A DNA stretch of 64,000 nt from Tomocerus qinae (taxonomy: Eukaryota; Arthropoda; Collembola; Entomobryomorpha; Tomoceridae): NCBI GenBank assembly GCA_020055645.1, contig CM034546.1:59954001-60018000 (forward strand). The letters are read 5' to 3'. A program made the position numbers and the translations under genes. Positions within the stretch are counted from its first letter, which is position 1, and each line of letters starts with the position of its first letter. The notes below the pieces were generated by a model. That model did no database searches. It was not told where the DNA came from and saw only the letters and a program-made list of their open reading frames with translations. Of this stretch, positions 36,701 through 46,832 are shown one piece after another.

Positions 36701-39700
36701 GAATTATACTAGGTAGGTTAAAATATAAAACATTATGTTTTAAGGCCTAGTCTAATATTTTTATTGAGCTTAAAAGTTAAATTATCAAACACACTCAGAG
36801 ACCAACTGTTCTTAAATTTAGATTCTAAAGTATTATAATTATCTTAAATAAATATAATTATTGTAATTAATGATTTGCTCTTGTGACTTCTGTAGCAAAT
36901 GGACGGTGGAAGGGTGCAAATTAGTTACAACGGATGAATTTGTGACCGTTTGTGATTGTGATCGTTTCGGTCCATATTCTGTCTTAACTGGAGTTCACCA
37001 ATATTTGGTAAATTTATAATATAAAAACGTTTCGCATTACACAATTTTATATTTTTATAAAACGCAGGGAAAAGATTTGGAACTACAAATTTTAACTTGG
37101 TTGCTGTTTCCGTTGTCCATAATTTGTCTTGTACTGTGTGTGGGAAGCTTTTTGCTGAGAAAACATGGAAAAATAGACCAAACGAAAATAAATGTACATC
37201 TTTGCATCTCGTTAATTGGGGGAATCGTTTTTCTTCTTCTCGGAGACAAGGATAATCTTCATTTGTCAGACGTAAATTAATTTATCTTATTCCATAATAA
37301 ACCATTTATGCAATTACTAGCCAACTTAACCTACTTTCAGGAAATATGTACGGTATTTGGAGTGCTGACTCATTTCACCTGGTTGTGTACCTTTGGTTGG
37401 ATGGCTGTAGACGGAATTGATTTGTACATTCAAGTATCTCAAATTATGCCAGCCACAACCAGCCATTTATGTAAAATATATTGTGCTATTGCATATGGAA
37501 TGCCAATGGTGGCTGTCATTCTTACTTTTACTATTGGACATTCATCTACAGAAAACTCCCATATTTACGTCGGTGAAATGTTGTAAGTTATAAATTGCAA
37601 TCTAAGTCCTATCGGGAATTACTAGACATGATTAATAATCAATTTACAATAATATTTCAGCTGCTGGCTCCAAGATAAATACATTTGGGGCTTTGGTGTT
37701 CCTGTGATAATTGTAGTTTTGGTACCTAGTCAAATAACATTTTTCATTTCTGTTTATCAAGTGATATTGTATACTTATATTATTTTTATACTGAAAATAT
37801 ATTTTAGGCAAACATATTAATTATTGGGTGCACACTCTTTGCGCTGGCAAATAGGAAAACTTCAAAGGACACTACAGTCAGAACAAAAAATTCCTATCGG
37901 TAATGTTAAAAAGTATCAACAAGTGTTTTAGCCAGATCCCCACTTGAATACAAAACCTGAACAGTTAAGGCTATTTTATAAGGTAAAGTTTGGTAGGCAC
38001 TGAAGCAATACTTTATTATGTGTCTTGCACGCTTTTTATGCCAAGTTTCGAAAACGCTCTAAAATGTCATTCAAAATTGTCGAATTTTCATTAAACCCAA
38101 TAAGCAGGATTTACGAAAATAAAAATTTTAGTTGTTTTTCCTTCCCTTGTAAAGTAAATGGGATTTTCAAATAGTACAGCAGACATCTACTGAAACAACT
38201 GTGCGAATCTTTCTCATCACTTTTAGGGCAAACGCTCTCAGGTTTGATTAATTTCATTTTGGGGGTCTAGGTTTTAGACACTAATTGGGTGTGCAACTTA
38301 AATGGTTTATTTCAGTGCACTAAAACTAACTAAAGACGTTTACGAAATCTCTACCCGACAAACATTTAGAAAAAGGAATGCAGAAAATATTGCTTTGAAC
38401 GTAATTTTAGCCATAGCATGGATATCTGGTGTCTCAACTTTGGTAGATTTCCAAGGACATATAGTATGGCCTTATGCGTTTACGGTTCTTATTTCATTAC
38501 AGGTATTATTTTATTAAATATCGATATTATCGGTATCGATAAATTCAGGGAGATAATCATTACGCAATGCAATAATTAATATTAAATACTGTGTACTTAG
38601 GGTATATTTGTGTTTATTTTTCGCTGCCCGCTCAACAAAGAAATTCGGCGAAGATTATACATAATGTCAACAGAAATAATCGGCCGTTTCTTCAAAACTC
38701 CATCCGAAAATTATAACGGTATGAAAAAAATTACAAATATAATCCAATAGTTGGTATCTGCAACAATAACTTTTAAAAGCGAATTAATTTTCAGTTATTT
38801 AATTAAATAGTTTTATTGACTAGACGTATTAGCCCCATATAGCGTCCATATACCTTTACTGTCATACGTTAACTATCATTTAATTGTAGATGGAATAAAA
38901 AATGAATTGAACGAAATTTATATCCTGTTAAATGGAAAGGCAAGCAAAGGAAAACGAAACTTTGAAGGCCGTGGCCGTGAATCTACGTTTGAACCTGCAG
39001 AATATATTTTCGACGATAAATTTGAAATCCAAAAACATTCATTTATAATTGGTTAGTAAATATAATCGATTAGTAGTTGTGAATATCATTTTGCAATTTT
39101 AAATGATTTTCATACACTTCAGATCAAAATTTCGTGCTCGGGAAAGGTGAATTTGGCGAAGTGTACAAAGGAACCCTCCATGGAGTAGAAGGAAGCGTGG
39201 CTTTTAAATCTGCACGTCCTAGTGGCAGTACAGTATACTTAAAGGCTTTGGTGTCCGAAGTCAAAATACATATGCACATTGGACATCATGAAAATTTAAT
39301 TTCACTTTTAGGAGTCTATAGACAAGAAATAAAGTCTGGTAAGTAATTAGTACTACTATTTTACGTAAGCTAAGCATCTAGATACTTGCATCTTTTGGAT
39401 TTTTATGGTAGGTACTATTTATTAGGTGTTTTCTATGTGGCCATGGAGTTCTGTGAATTCGGATCCTTGCAATCTTTTCTATACAAAAACAAACCATTAT
39501 TTTTGGAGTGTCCGGTTTTAAAATCGAAAACTAAAATAAGCATGTCTTTGGATAATCAAGCTAAAACCAACTGGTAAAAGATGATAATATGACAAAATAT
39601 AAAAAATGTATATTAAAAATTTATATAGGTAAATTTTGAGAATAATGAAATTATGCATGTTTATATAACGTATTATAACAAACGACAGCAACCTGCCCAC

Positions 39701-40844
39701 AAATAACTTATTGTTTCCTTGCTCCATGACCAGTTTGCTAAAATGGTCCGGGCAAATTGCAAACGCAATGGAATATCTTGGAACAAAAAATGTTAGTAAA
39801 TATATTTTGTTAAGTTTAAATATATATTTACTTATTAGTTATACTGTTAGATGCGTTACTGTTAATAAGAAAATCATTTTTATGATAATGAGTCCTTCAT
39901 ATTCGAAAGAGGAAATACTTTTATACAATGCCCCACTTTTATGACTTTCTTATTACTTACATTATTGTGTTACCATTTTATTTATAGCTTAATTTCTCTG
40001 GAACGTAAAAAATGAAGTAACACACAATTGACAATCCCAGCTAGACATTTTGTGTACAACATTTAAAGCAATCTTTCGGTTTTCATTAATCATTTCATTG
40101 TTTTTCGAGGTGGTGCATTCGGATTTGGCCACAAGGAACGTTTTGTTGAATTCGAACGGTGACGCGAAAGTGACTGACTTCGGTCTGAGTCGGCAGACTT
40201 ACAATTATTCGGAATATATAAAGACAGCCAAAGATCCTTTGCCTTGGCGTTGGTTGGCAATCGAGTGTCTCCAAAACAATACATTTTCAACGAAATCGGA
40301 TGTCTGGGCATATGGAATAACTTTGTGGGAAATTTATTCATTGGGTAGAATTCCCTATCCTGGAATTTCACCCACATTAGAATTTGTGGAGATGTTGGAG
40401 GAGGGGTTAAAGAATCCCCAGCCCAAATATGCATCCAATGAAATGTACATAATTTAGCATCAATCACATAATGTATATCTACTGTAGACTAGTAGACGAA
40501 TCCGAGAATGTATGAAGTCAGGGTTTCGTAAATTGAATCATACATTGACTACATTTTTTGTTATAGATATAGCGTGATGATGCGATGTTGGAATTTAAAC
40601 CCCGACGACCGCCCAAGTTTTTCATCAATGAAAAAGATATTTGAGTACGCTGTTGCAAATGCAGTTGACAACATTACCGAAAAGGTAATGTATTAAACAT
40701 ATTACATGCAAAAATAGAAACATTTAATAATTCTGGCTATGACACACAATTAATATTACCTTTCTATTCGTATAGGTTCTTGCAGAGGAAAACTTAAATG
40801 ATGTTGCAATACAATTGGCCTCAACTGATTATACTGTTATATAA
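30800..40844 (+). CDS. Receptor gene 2: PSI-IPT ectodomain, GAIN-GPS-7TM adhesion GPCR module, tyrosine kinase
   Basis: Predicted from 29 exons with matching phases: 30800-30886, 30971-31068, 31160-31292, 31368-31533, 31610-31833, 31953-32081, 32163-32373, 32452-32711, 32801-33120, 33335-33479, 33570-33689, 33788-34009, 35218-35454, 35542-35882, 36151-36327, 36896-37007, 37068-37271, 37341-37582, 37661-37721, 37808-37899, 38316-38502, 38601-38718, 38890-39051, 39123-39338, 39426-39573, 39689-39791, 40110-40444, 40567-40684, 40776-40844. The protein would be about 1678 residues: weak signal peptide, three PSI and several IPT domains, GAIN and GPS (about 706-994), seven helices (about 998-1270), then a tyrosine kinase (about 1350-1665). 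Sema and the plexin TM are gone. It would couple a GPCR core to tyrosine phosphorylation. The weakest junctions are 34009 to 35218 and the acceptor at 36151. The relic in gene 1 supports the 7TM-kinase link. Confidence 0.8.
30971..34009 (+). other. PSI and IPT ectodomain of receptor gene 2
   Basis: Exons 2-12 match exons 5-15 of receptor gene 1 in order, phase and sequence. They give PSI1 (CSEYTSCNECIEANDPCGWC), PSI2 (TCTSCVMSAFPCDWC), PSI3 (NCGIC...CGWCQ) and IPT repeats up to the YGFILDT strand. Exon 7 (32163-32373) keeps the 34 codons lost from gene 1. The fourth IPT exon of gene 1 has no counterpart. The start codon at 30800 lies 14 codons inside the gene 1 frame, because the original ATG is ATT here. 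Confidence 0.88.
34010..35217. other. Large intron of receptor gene 2 between IPT and GAIN modules
   Basis: This stretch holds a relic PSI exon (34766-34869) but no trace I can find of the fourth IPT exon or the plexin TM exon. It is the junction at which the GPCR module joins the plexin ectodomain. Confidence 0.6.
34766..34869 (+). pseudogene. Extra PSI1 exon relic in receptor gene 2
   Basis: An acceptor-flanked segment reads ISKVLKHKCSSEYPSFNECV then CCGWCSQQNK, a clear copy of PSI1 (gene 1 exon 5, 8846-8946), with one framework Cys changed to Phe. It ends in phase 2 with a GT, but the next exon (35218) needs phase 0. It therefore cannot be spliced into the reading frame unless an unseen exon follows, and is probably a skipped relic. 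Confidence 0.75.
35218..37007 (+). other. GAIN domain and GPS motif of receptor gene 2
   Basis: Exons 35218-35454, 35542-35882, 36151-36327 and 36896-37007 encode a GAIN-like helical part (AIQTLEILVESVAQNG, LDSAATKLAEKI) and its beta part (VTIKFAHKV). The GPS box follows, with CVFWNNQTSKWTVEGCKL and CDCDRFGPYSVLT. All four GPS cysteines and both tryptophans are present. The usual cleavage site His-Leu-Thr/Ser is replaced by Arg-Phe-Gly. Autoproteolysis, the normal maturation step of adhesion GPCRs, is therefore unlikely. Confidence 0.83.
37068..38718 (+). other. Seven-transmembrane (adhesion GPCR, class B2) module of receptor gene 2
   Basis: Six exons encode the helices. TM1 is in ILTWLLFPLSIICLVLCVGS, TM2 in INVHLCISLIGGIVFLLLGD, TM3 in CTVFGVLTHFTWLCTFGWM, TM4 in IYCAIAYGMPMVAVILTF, the conserved CWL of loop 2 with TM5 in WGFGVPVIIVVLANILIIGC, TM6 in NVILAIAWISGVSTLV, and TM7 in YAFTVLISLQGIFVFIF. 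The Cys pair of TM3 and loop 2 is kept. The tail LNKEIRRRLYIMSTEIIGRF follows the family pattern and ends in phase 1, in frame with the kinase exon at 38890. No stop intervenes. Confidence 0.9.
38890..40844 (+). other. Tyrosine kinase domain of receptor gene 2
   Basis: Seven exons match the gene 1 kinase exons in length and phase, apart from two extra codons in the first. LGKGEFGEV, VAFK, SEVKIH, HSDLATRN (Asp about 1510), DFG (about 1528), TYNYSEYIK and LPWRWLAIEC are all present. The Arg of HRD is Ser, as in gene 1. The tail ends STDYTVI. The reading frame is intact. Confidence 0.9.
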
Positions 40845-41432
40845 ATTAAGAAGATTCATTATAATATGAATTATCGTCTTGCTGAGATTGTCAAAAAATC
40901 AGATGAAGTCATATGCATATATATGATCAGGATAAATTAACGATTCTTAATTCTTCCTATAGACTTACTTAAAATAAAAAACTAGAGGGAAAAGGAAAAT
41001 TATCCGAGTATCAACAGTATAAAGTATCCTTATTTAAACAAAATCAAAATTGCTTATCAAGTGTAACTAAGGGGAAAGCATTTTCAAAATCTATATTCTT
41101 GCTTTAACAAATATCTGTTATTTCGTGAATAGAAGTGTTCTTGCTTTTTTGGTTTTTATAACATAAATGGTGAAAAGATAATCGTGGGTTCCTTATGCAA
41201 TTGTATATTACTTAATAATATAATATTAGCACATTATATATTCGACTAGTTATTATAGGTGGTACTGTTTGCTTTCATTATGAGTACTTAGTGTCATTTG
41301 TTATTATGAAAACTTACGAATGAAAAACTACCGTTTAATAAATCGTTTAAACTTGTATAGCTTAATTATTTTATTTCCATGGTTACATCGAAAGGACAAT
41401 TTCCTTGTCAAACATGTGTGCATGACATCTTC
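40845..41432. other. Spacer between receptor gene 2 and the CARD gene
   Basis: AT-rich, with AATAAA at about 40972 that could end the receptor transcript. The converging minus-strand CARD gene ends at 41433. No further gene seen. Confidence 0.5.
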
Positions 41433-41976
41433 CTACTTTTGTTCCTTCAATTTCAGAAGTCTTTTGTTTAAGTCTTCATCCGATGGATCATCTTTGGGTG
41501 GCGTTGGAAGACCATCAACTTCATCAGAATTGTTGGCAGTGGAAGATGCTTTCCCTTCAATTTTATCTGCACACATTTCATTGGATGTCTCCCTCAATAT
41601 GGCACAGAATTGTGGTACAAAGTGTATTTTTCTTTCTATCGTAGTCAGCAACTCGTTATTCTTCTCCAAACGTGTTAACATTGGCGAATTCTTTGAAAAT
41701 AATAAATATAAAATATCATCATTCATACATATATTAATATTTGAAACAATTAAGACTAAAGCCGCCACCAAATGTTTTGAAAATACGTATTTCCCCGAAA
41801 TTATTTGTTCTCTTTATAATTTCAAAATATTTATAAGGATTTTACTAAAGAAGACTTACGATTCTATCTGTGTCATCTATTGTAATGATGTCAGCTTCCC
41901 GTAGATGAAATAACACGTCAGGGAGATTGCCAATATTTTTGGTTAAATAAACCAAATTGTTTTTTATGACTGACAT
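41433..41976 (-). CDS. Small CARD-domain protein, two exons
   Basis: Exon 1 runs 41976-41860 (39 codons from ATG, phase-0 donor GTAAGT). Exon 2 runs 41690-41433 (acceptor TTTTCAAAG, stop TGA or TAA-type at the end), giving 124 residues. Residues 1-80 fit a caspase-recruitment death fold: NNLVYLTKN, then VLFHLREADIITIDDTDRI, LTRLEKNNELLTTIERK and FVPQFCAILRETSNEMCADK, which parallels the CARD signature of a final helix with F..FC..LRET. The C-terminal 40 residues are acidic and proline-bearing, then basic (LNKRLLKLKEQK). CARD-only proteins act by homotypic binding in apoptosis or inflammatory signalling, often as inhibitors or adaptors. The partner is unknown. Confidence 0.72.
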
Positions 41977-42995
41977 TATTTATTATTCAGACAAAACATG
42001 TAAAAGTTTAACTTCAAATTAGTTACTGTGAGAAAAGATGACTTAATTATTTATATTATTAATACACAATGAGAATGGTTGGACAATTGTGAGTTGACGC
42101 ACCTTTCGGAATACAGAATATTTGTGAATGGGACAGAAACTGGAAGTGAATGGTGTTGCTATTTCGTTGAATCATTATCAGTTATCAGACACACGAAAAG
42201 CCACAAAATTATAATAACATGTTATCTACAATCATAATGATTCATTAATTCCAGTATCTGTGTATCTAACTCTCCGTCCTCCCCATCCTTACTCTACCAT
42301 AATAGTATCTTATACCAAGTCCCCTTTACACAATGTGTCTGGCTCTGATTAAACGAAATGATATTTTAAAACCTGGCTTATAAATACCTTTCGTATCTGC
42401 TGATTACAGATTGGAGCAACAGTTCCATAATGCCATTTACCATACACAACTACAACACTGGACTATCCGTTGTAATGAACATATTGTAAAAATTACATTG
42501 AGTCTTTGAAAAGAGTAAATTAAACCAAATTATCCTGCATAATGTTTTAATTATATTTATTGAAAGTTTGGAAAAAAGAAATAATATAAGCCGAGGTTTC
42601 GTTCTAAAAATGCACACAAAATATTATAGTAGTCTACTTCCGTGGATATTGCATAAGAAGCGAAAGTTTATCATTATTATTATACCAAAATTTAATTGCT
42701 ACCTATTCAGGAATTTTGTATAGAGATTTTAATTTTATATAACCATTTTAGATATACTATGCTTTGTGGGAAGTAGTCTGTGGTAAGGGTAAATCTCGTA
42801 TATACGTATATTATGATCAATAAACATGAAACTTGACTTATATCTTGTGGATATTAATGTCATATATTTATCAGTTTATACTTCTATATAATAATTAATC
42901 AAAGACATTGTCTATAGGTACCATTAATCATCACTATATATAAAGCTTTTGTTGTTACGTTTGTTTTGTTGTTCTTACGAACGTATCGCCGAACA

Positions 42996-43144
42996 AGGAA
43001 CGTATTTAGGAGGGGGCGAAAGGGAGCAGTGCTTTTTCCATATAGAAAAAAACGAGGTTAGTTTCGAATTATTTTGAATACCTGCCAAGTTTTAATCAAA
43101 ACATTTTGCTGCACCCTCTTGAACAAATGCCTAGATACGTCACT
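42996..43144. mobile_element. Probable MITE with GAACGTATTTAGG end
   Basis: It starts AGGAACGTATTTAGGAGGGG and ends near GCCTAGATACGTCAC, an inverted-like terminal match. Its start resembles the element at 21540. Boundaries are approximate. Confidence 0.4.
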
Positions 43145-45418
43145 GCGGCTGTTGAAGTGGGAAAATCCACTTTTCTTCCGTTTTCAAGGAAGGTGGAACG
43201 GAAAGTTTCATTTTCATAATATACCTTATAGATTGCAAAAAACATTTACTATTTAATTTTTAACAGGAGTGATTCCCTCATATATAGGAATCGGTCCCTT
43301 ACAGCTCAGCTTTTATTTCAATTCAATGTAGGTATAATGCAACCAGTCAAACACAAGAGCTCAGCCGCAGAATAATGCATTCCATTAGGAAAAAGCAGCT
43401 CCGCTTTAAAAAATAAGTCTCAGCACATACATGAAGAATTTTAAGGATGAAAAGATTTCAAAGTTAATTTTTTTAAAATATTTTGCTTTCTCAAACATGT
43501 TAATTATTGCCACATTTTCCTCCTCATTTGTGGAGAAATGTTTCCAATAAGCATCAGACAATTACAACAAAAAAACCGATGCTTTAAATTATAAAATATT
43601 ATAAAATTGTAAATTGAAACCCTGGCATGTTTTATGGCCTTAGTGCTCACAGAAAAAATTAATTCAGAAATTGTTATCAGTCAAATATTTTAAAATACAC
43701 CGAACGATGTTACTTCACAATTAAAGTAAAAGGCCATTGGAACAATCTCAATTATGGTACATTTACTGAATTTACAGATAAAATTAACCACTATTTATAT
43801 GAAGTTACTATATAAAATAATAATGAATAAGAGTGTGCGGTGTATTGGCCGATCTGCGGGATTGTGATAATTTTGGGTTTTGCTTTCTTTATGCTGCTAA
43901 TTTTATGCACAAGTAAAACTAACAGTTCGTAATTTAACTAGCTTCACTGATCAGGTTGTAAGGCTGCCAATGACAAACTAGTGAGTGTGACTATCTTAGT
44001 GCGTGTATGTCAATTATCATGTGTCAACTATTGTCAACTATTTTGTAATAGACTTTTTATAAACACTTTCCCTAACCTGATTTAAGGTAAAATGATATCT
44101 CGTTACAAAAACACAAAGGAAAAGACTTATTTCTTAACCTATATTTATTTCCAATTCAACTTAATCAAAATCTGGAAATTTCTTCTCACACACACAAGAC
44201 ACGTTCATTCGGTATGAAATCACGAAGCACACTGACTCTTCTGAGTCCAATCAGACGCATACACAACACACAACGATTGTAGCCAAGCACAAAACGTTTT
44301 ACTTGGCAGTTACAACTCCGCTTGCACCTTGCGCATGCGTTTACATTACTTTCATATTCATTCTTTATCAAGCATAACATTTTCACTTAATATTATAAGT
44401 TTACCATATCATAATTCTAGCTATTAAAGGCGAAAGACCAAACAAAGAGGATTATTAGTTTAAAGGGGCTTGAGAAAATAACAGGAATTTCAATACACAA
44501 AAACATGTAATAAATAATTTTGAGAAAGTATCTATAGTGTGCTAATTGTCAGAAAATATAATTAGGGATTTGATGTACCCTCTGATGATATGTGGATCAA
44601 TGCAGCACCCAACCATGAAATAATACGATTTTTGATAATAATATTGTTATCATACTTGAAAATAATAGACCGTCTGCTGTAAACTTAAAATAGTCAATGC
44701 CACATAATTCCACAATCAACCATGATAATATATTATATAACTATGATATCTTTGGTTAATTAATTGTGTAAATTGAAACAAGTGTAACGTCCACTCCAAC
44801 AATATTATATCTGTGATTTCTGACGCTATACTGTCATTGATATGTAGTGCAAAATAAATTATAATTTATTGATAAATATTTGTTAACAACGCAGTAAAAG
44901 CTTTTTAAATGTATAATAATATGTATTGTGTACAAAATCCTGTGTTATGTGTCCTTAGTTATGTTATGTGGCAGGGCACTCGACTTCCAATGCCAGTAAG
45001 TGCATGTGTACACGTGCAGTGCAGTGTGATAAAGAGTTATCGAAAAATTCGTTCTATGCTATGGTGTCCAATTATAACATGCTCACAAAACGGCCTAATA
45101 AATATGCTTGCCTTTGCATGAACAAGACACTGTTATGCTGTACAAGCTGTAAACTCAATAAATATTATGTGTATTTTATTGGAGTCATGTTATTGTTTAT
45201 TGCAAGTAGAACAAACATATACGTTGCCCTTGCCCATGTGTTTCTGGCAACATAAGAATTATATTGACTACGAATATATCATAGCGTATATAGCTATTTA
45301 TTACGCATAGCCAAGTTAACACTTCACTTCAGGTCCAAGAGTAAAGTCCTACCAGGGAACTAAAAAGGACCTTTTTTGCCTTTTTTATAAAAAAGATAGA
45401 AGTAAGATTTTTTAAAGC

Positions 45419-45507
45419 AGTCCTTTTTTACCTTTTTTGATGTAGTAGCGTGCATTTACTTTCACTTTATATGAAAGTAAGGTATACTAAAAAAGGTAAA
45501 AAGGACT
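45419..45507. repeat. Hairpin with nested palindromes
   Basis: AGTCCTTTTTTACCTTTTTT is mirrored by AAAAAAGGTAAAAAGGACT, and inside it TTACTTTCA is mirrored by TGAAAGTAA. The surrounding 45350-45590 holds further copies of the CCTTTTTT motif in both orientations. It is probably a small non-autonomous element. Confidence 0.7.
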
Positions 45508-45959
45508 CCTTTTATAGAAAAAGTAGTACTCTTTACCTTTTTGTAAAAACAGAGTGCCTTTTTTGTTCACTTAGTACTACTCATTCCTGAATAAATACGA
45601 CAGAACCGAGCACAGTTGCGTTCAAATATTATAAAGCTGGAAGATTTCATAATATGAATATATTCTTCAACTGGGTGGCATAGTGTACGGCTTAAAATTT
45701 ATTCAGGAAGCCACTATATGTAGTGCGTCTGCTCATCTCATATTGATTTAAGACCGACTTCAGCCATGGCATGGGCATTTAAAGCCATATAACAGACAAC
45801 AGCCCTTTCGTTGTAATGTGTGATATATGTCAGTATAATCAAAAAACGATATTCTGTGATTTACATATTCCACATATCACCTCAGACATTCAAATTTATA
45901 TTTTGTCGGAGGCAGAACAGTTTTAATATTTCTGAGCAACTAGACAATAGAAAGTTTTG

Positions 45960-46100
45960 ATTTGGTTCTGAATCGCTTTTCAATTGAGAAGTCTGAAGTC
46001 ACACGCACTTGGCGAAAAGCCTTACAAATGTCATCTATGTGATTTATCCTCAATCCTAGTAGATCAGCTGAAAATGCACATCGGATTATTACAGCCTTAA
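45960..46100 (+). pseudogene. C2H2 zinc-finger relic
   Basis: Contains a decayed finger with EKPYKCHLCDLSS followed by LVDQLKMHIGLLQP, matching finger 8 of the intact gene at 55338 (CHLCDLSFSMTGSLKDHLKI). Related relics at 26220-26330 suggest one shared ancestral array. Confidence 0.7.
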
Positions 46101-46832
46101 TTCAAAACTATTGCCAGGCAGGTTATGAAAATATTAACTCATCGTTATAGAAATGGAGTGTCACTTATTTAATTTCAAAATCAGTGAAAATAAAGTTGAA
46201 ACGAATAAATGAAGGCAATTTTAAAATTTTATACGACAGGTTTAAACGGTAAGATCAATTTTAAGCACTTTATCGTGTAATGACTAAACAGTTGACAGAT
46301 TTTATAGAAAAATCCTTTCAGTAAGATACGGAGTAGTATGCATGTACATGTACTAAAAACCAAATTGGCCCATTGTTTTCATGTCTGCTACCAAGATTAA
46401 GGCGGGGATTTAATCCTTAATCTAAATCACAGGAAAAGAGGAAATTTTAAAAATCGTAAAAATTTGGAAAAATATGTAAGAGATTTAAATGTCTACGAGC
46501 TAGATATCCAAATATTTTACAGTTCAATTTTACTGGACAAAAATGGTAACGGCAAAAGCGACGAGTTAAATTCTTTTCCTACAGTTATCCAATATTCAAT
46601 ATATATTTAATTTTAATAATATCTCGACTTTGAAATAAATTATAGAAATCGAAACATTGATAATAATGTTAATTTTAAGTAATAGTATGAAGTATGACTT
46701 TAATGCACCCCAAGCATTTTTATGCAACAGAGTTTTAAGATGCACTTGTAATTATATTATGCATTTTATTACATTTAAATAATTTTCAGGAATAAGGAAA
46801 GCAGAGTTAGAAAAAGTCGATACAACAAACGG

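Larger units (their letters stand above)
41977..46832. other. Region between the CARD gene and the third zinc-finger gene
   Basis: No convincing gene. It contains a probable MITE (42996-43144), a strong hairpin (45419-45507) and a zinc-finger relic (about 45960-46100). Other open frames, such as 44909-45255 on the plus strand, lack domain or coding-like features. Confidence 0.55.

Noticed and set aside
41320-41904. 194-residue plus-strand frame
   Set aside because: It is the shadow of the CARD gene on the other strand and has no domain.
44909-45255. Overlapping plus-strand frames with several cysteines
   Set aside because: Two frames overlap with no conserved spacing or domain; probably chance.
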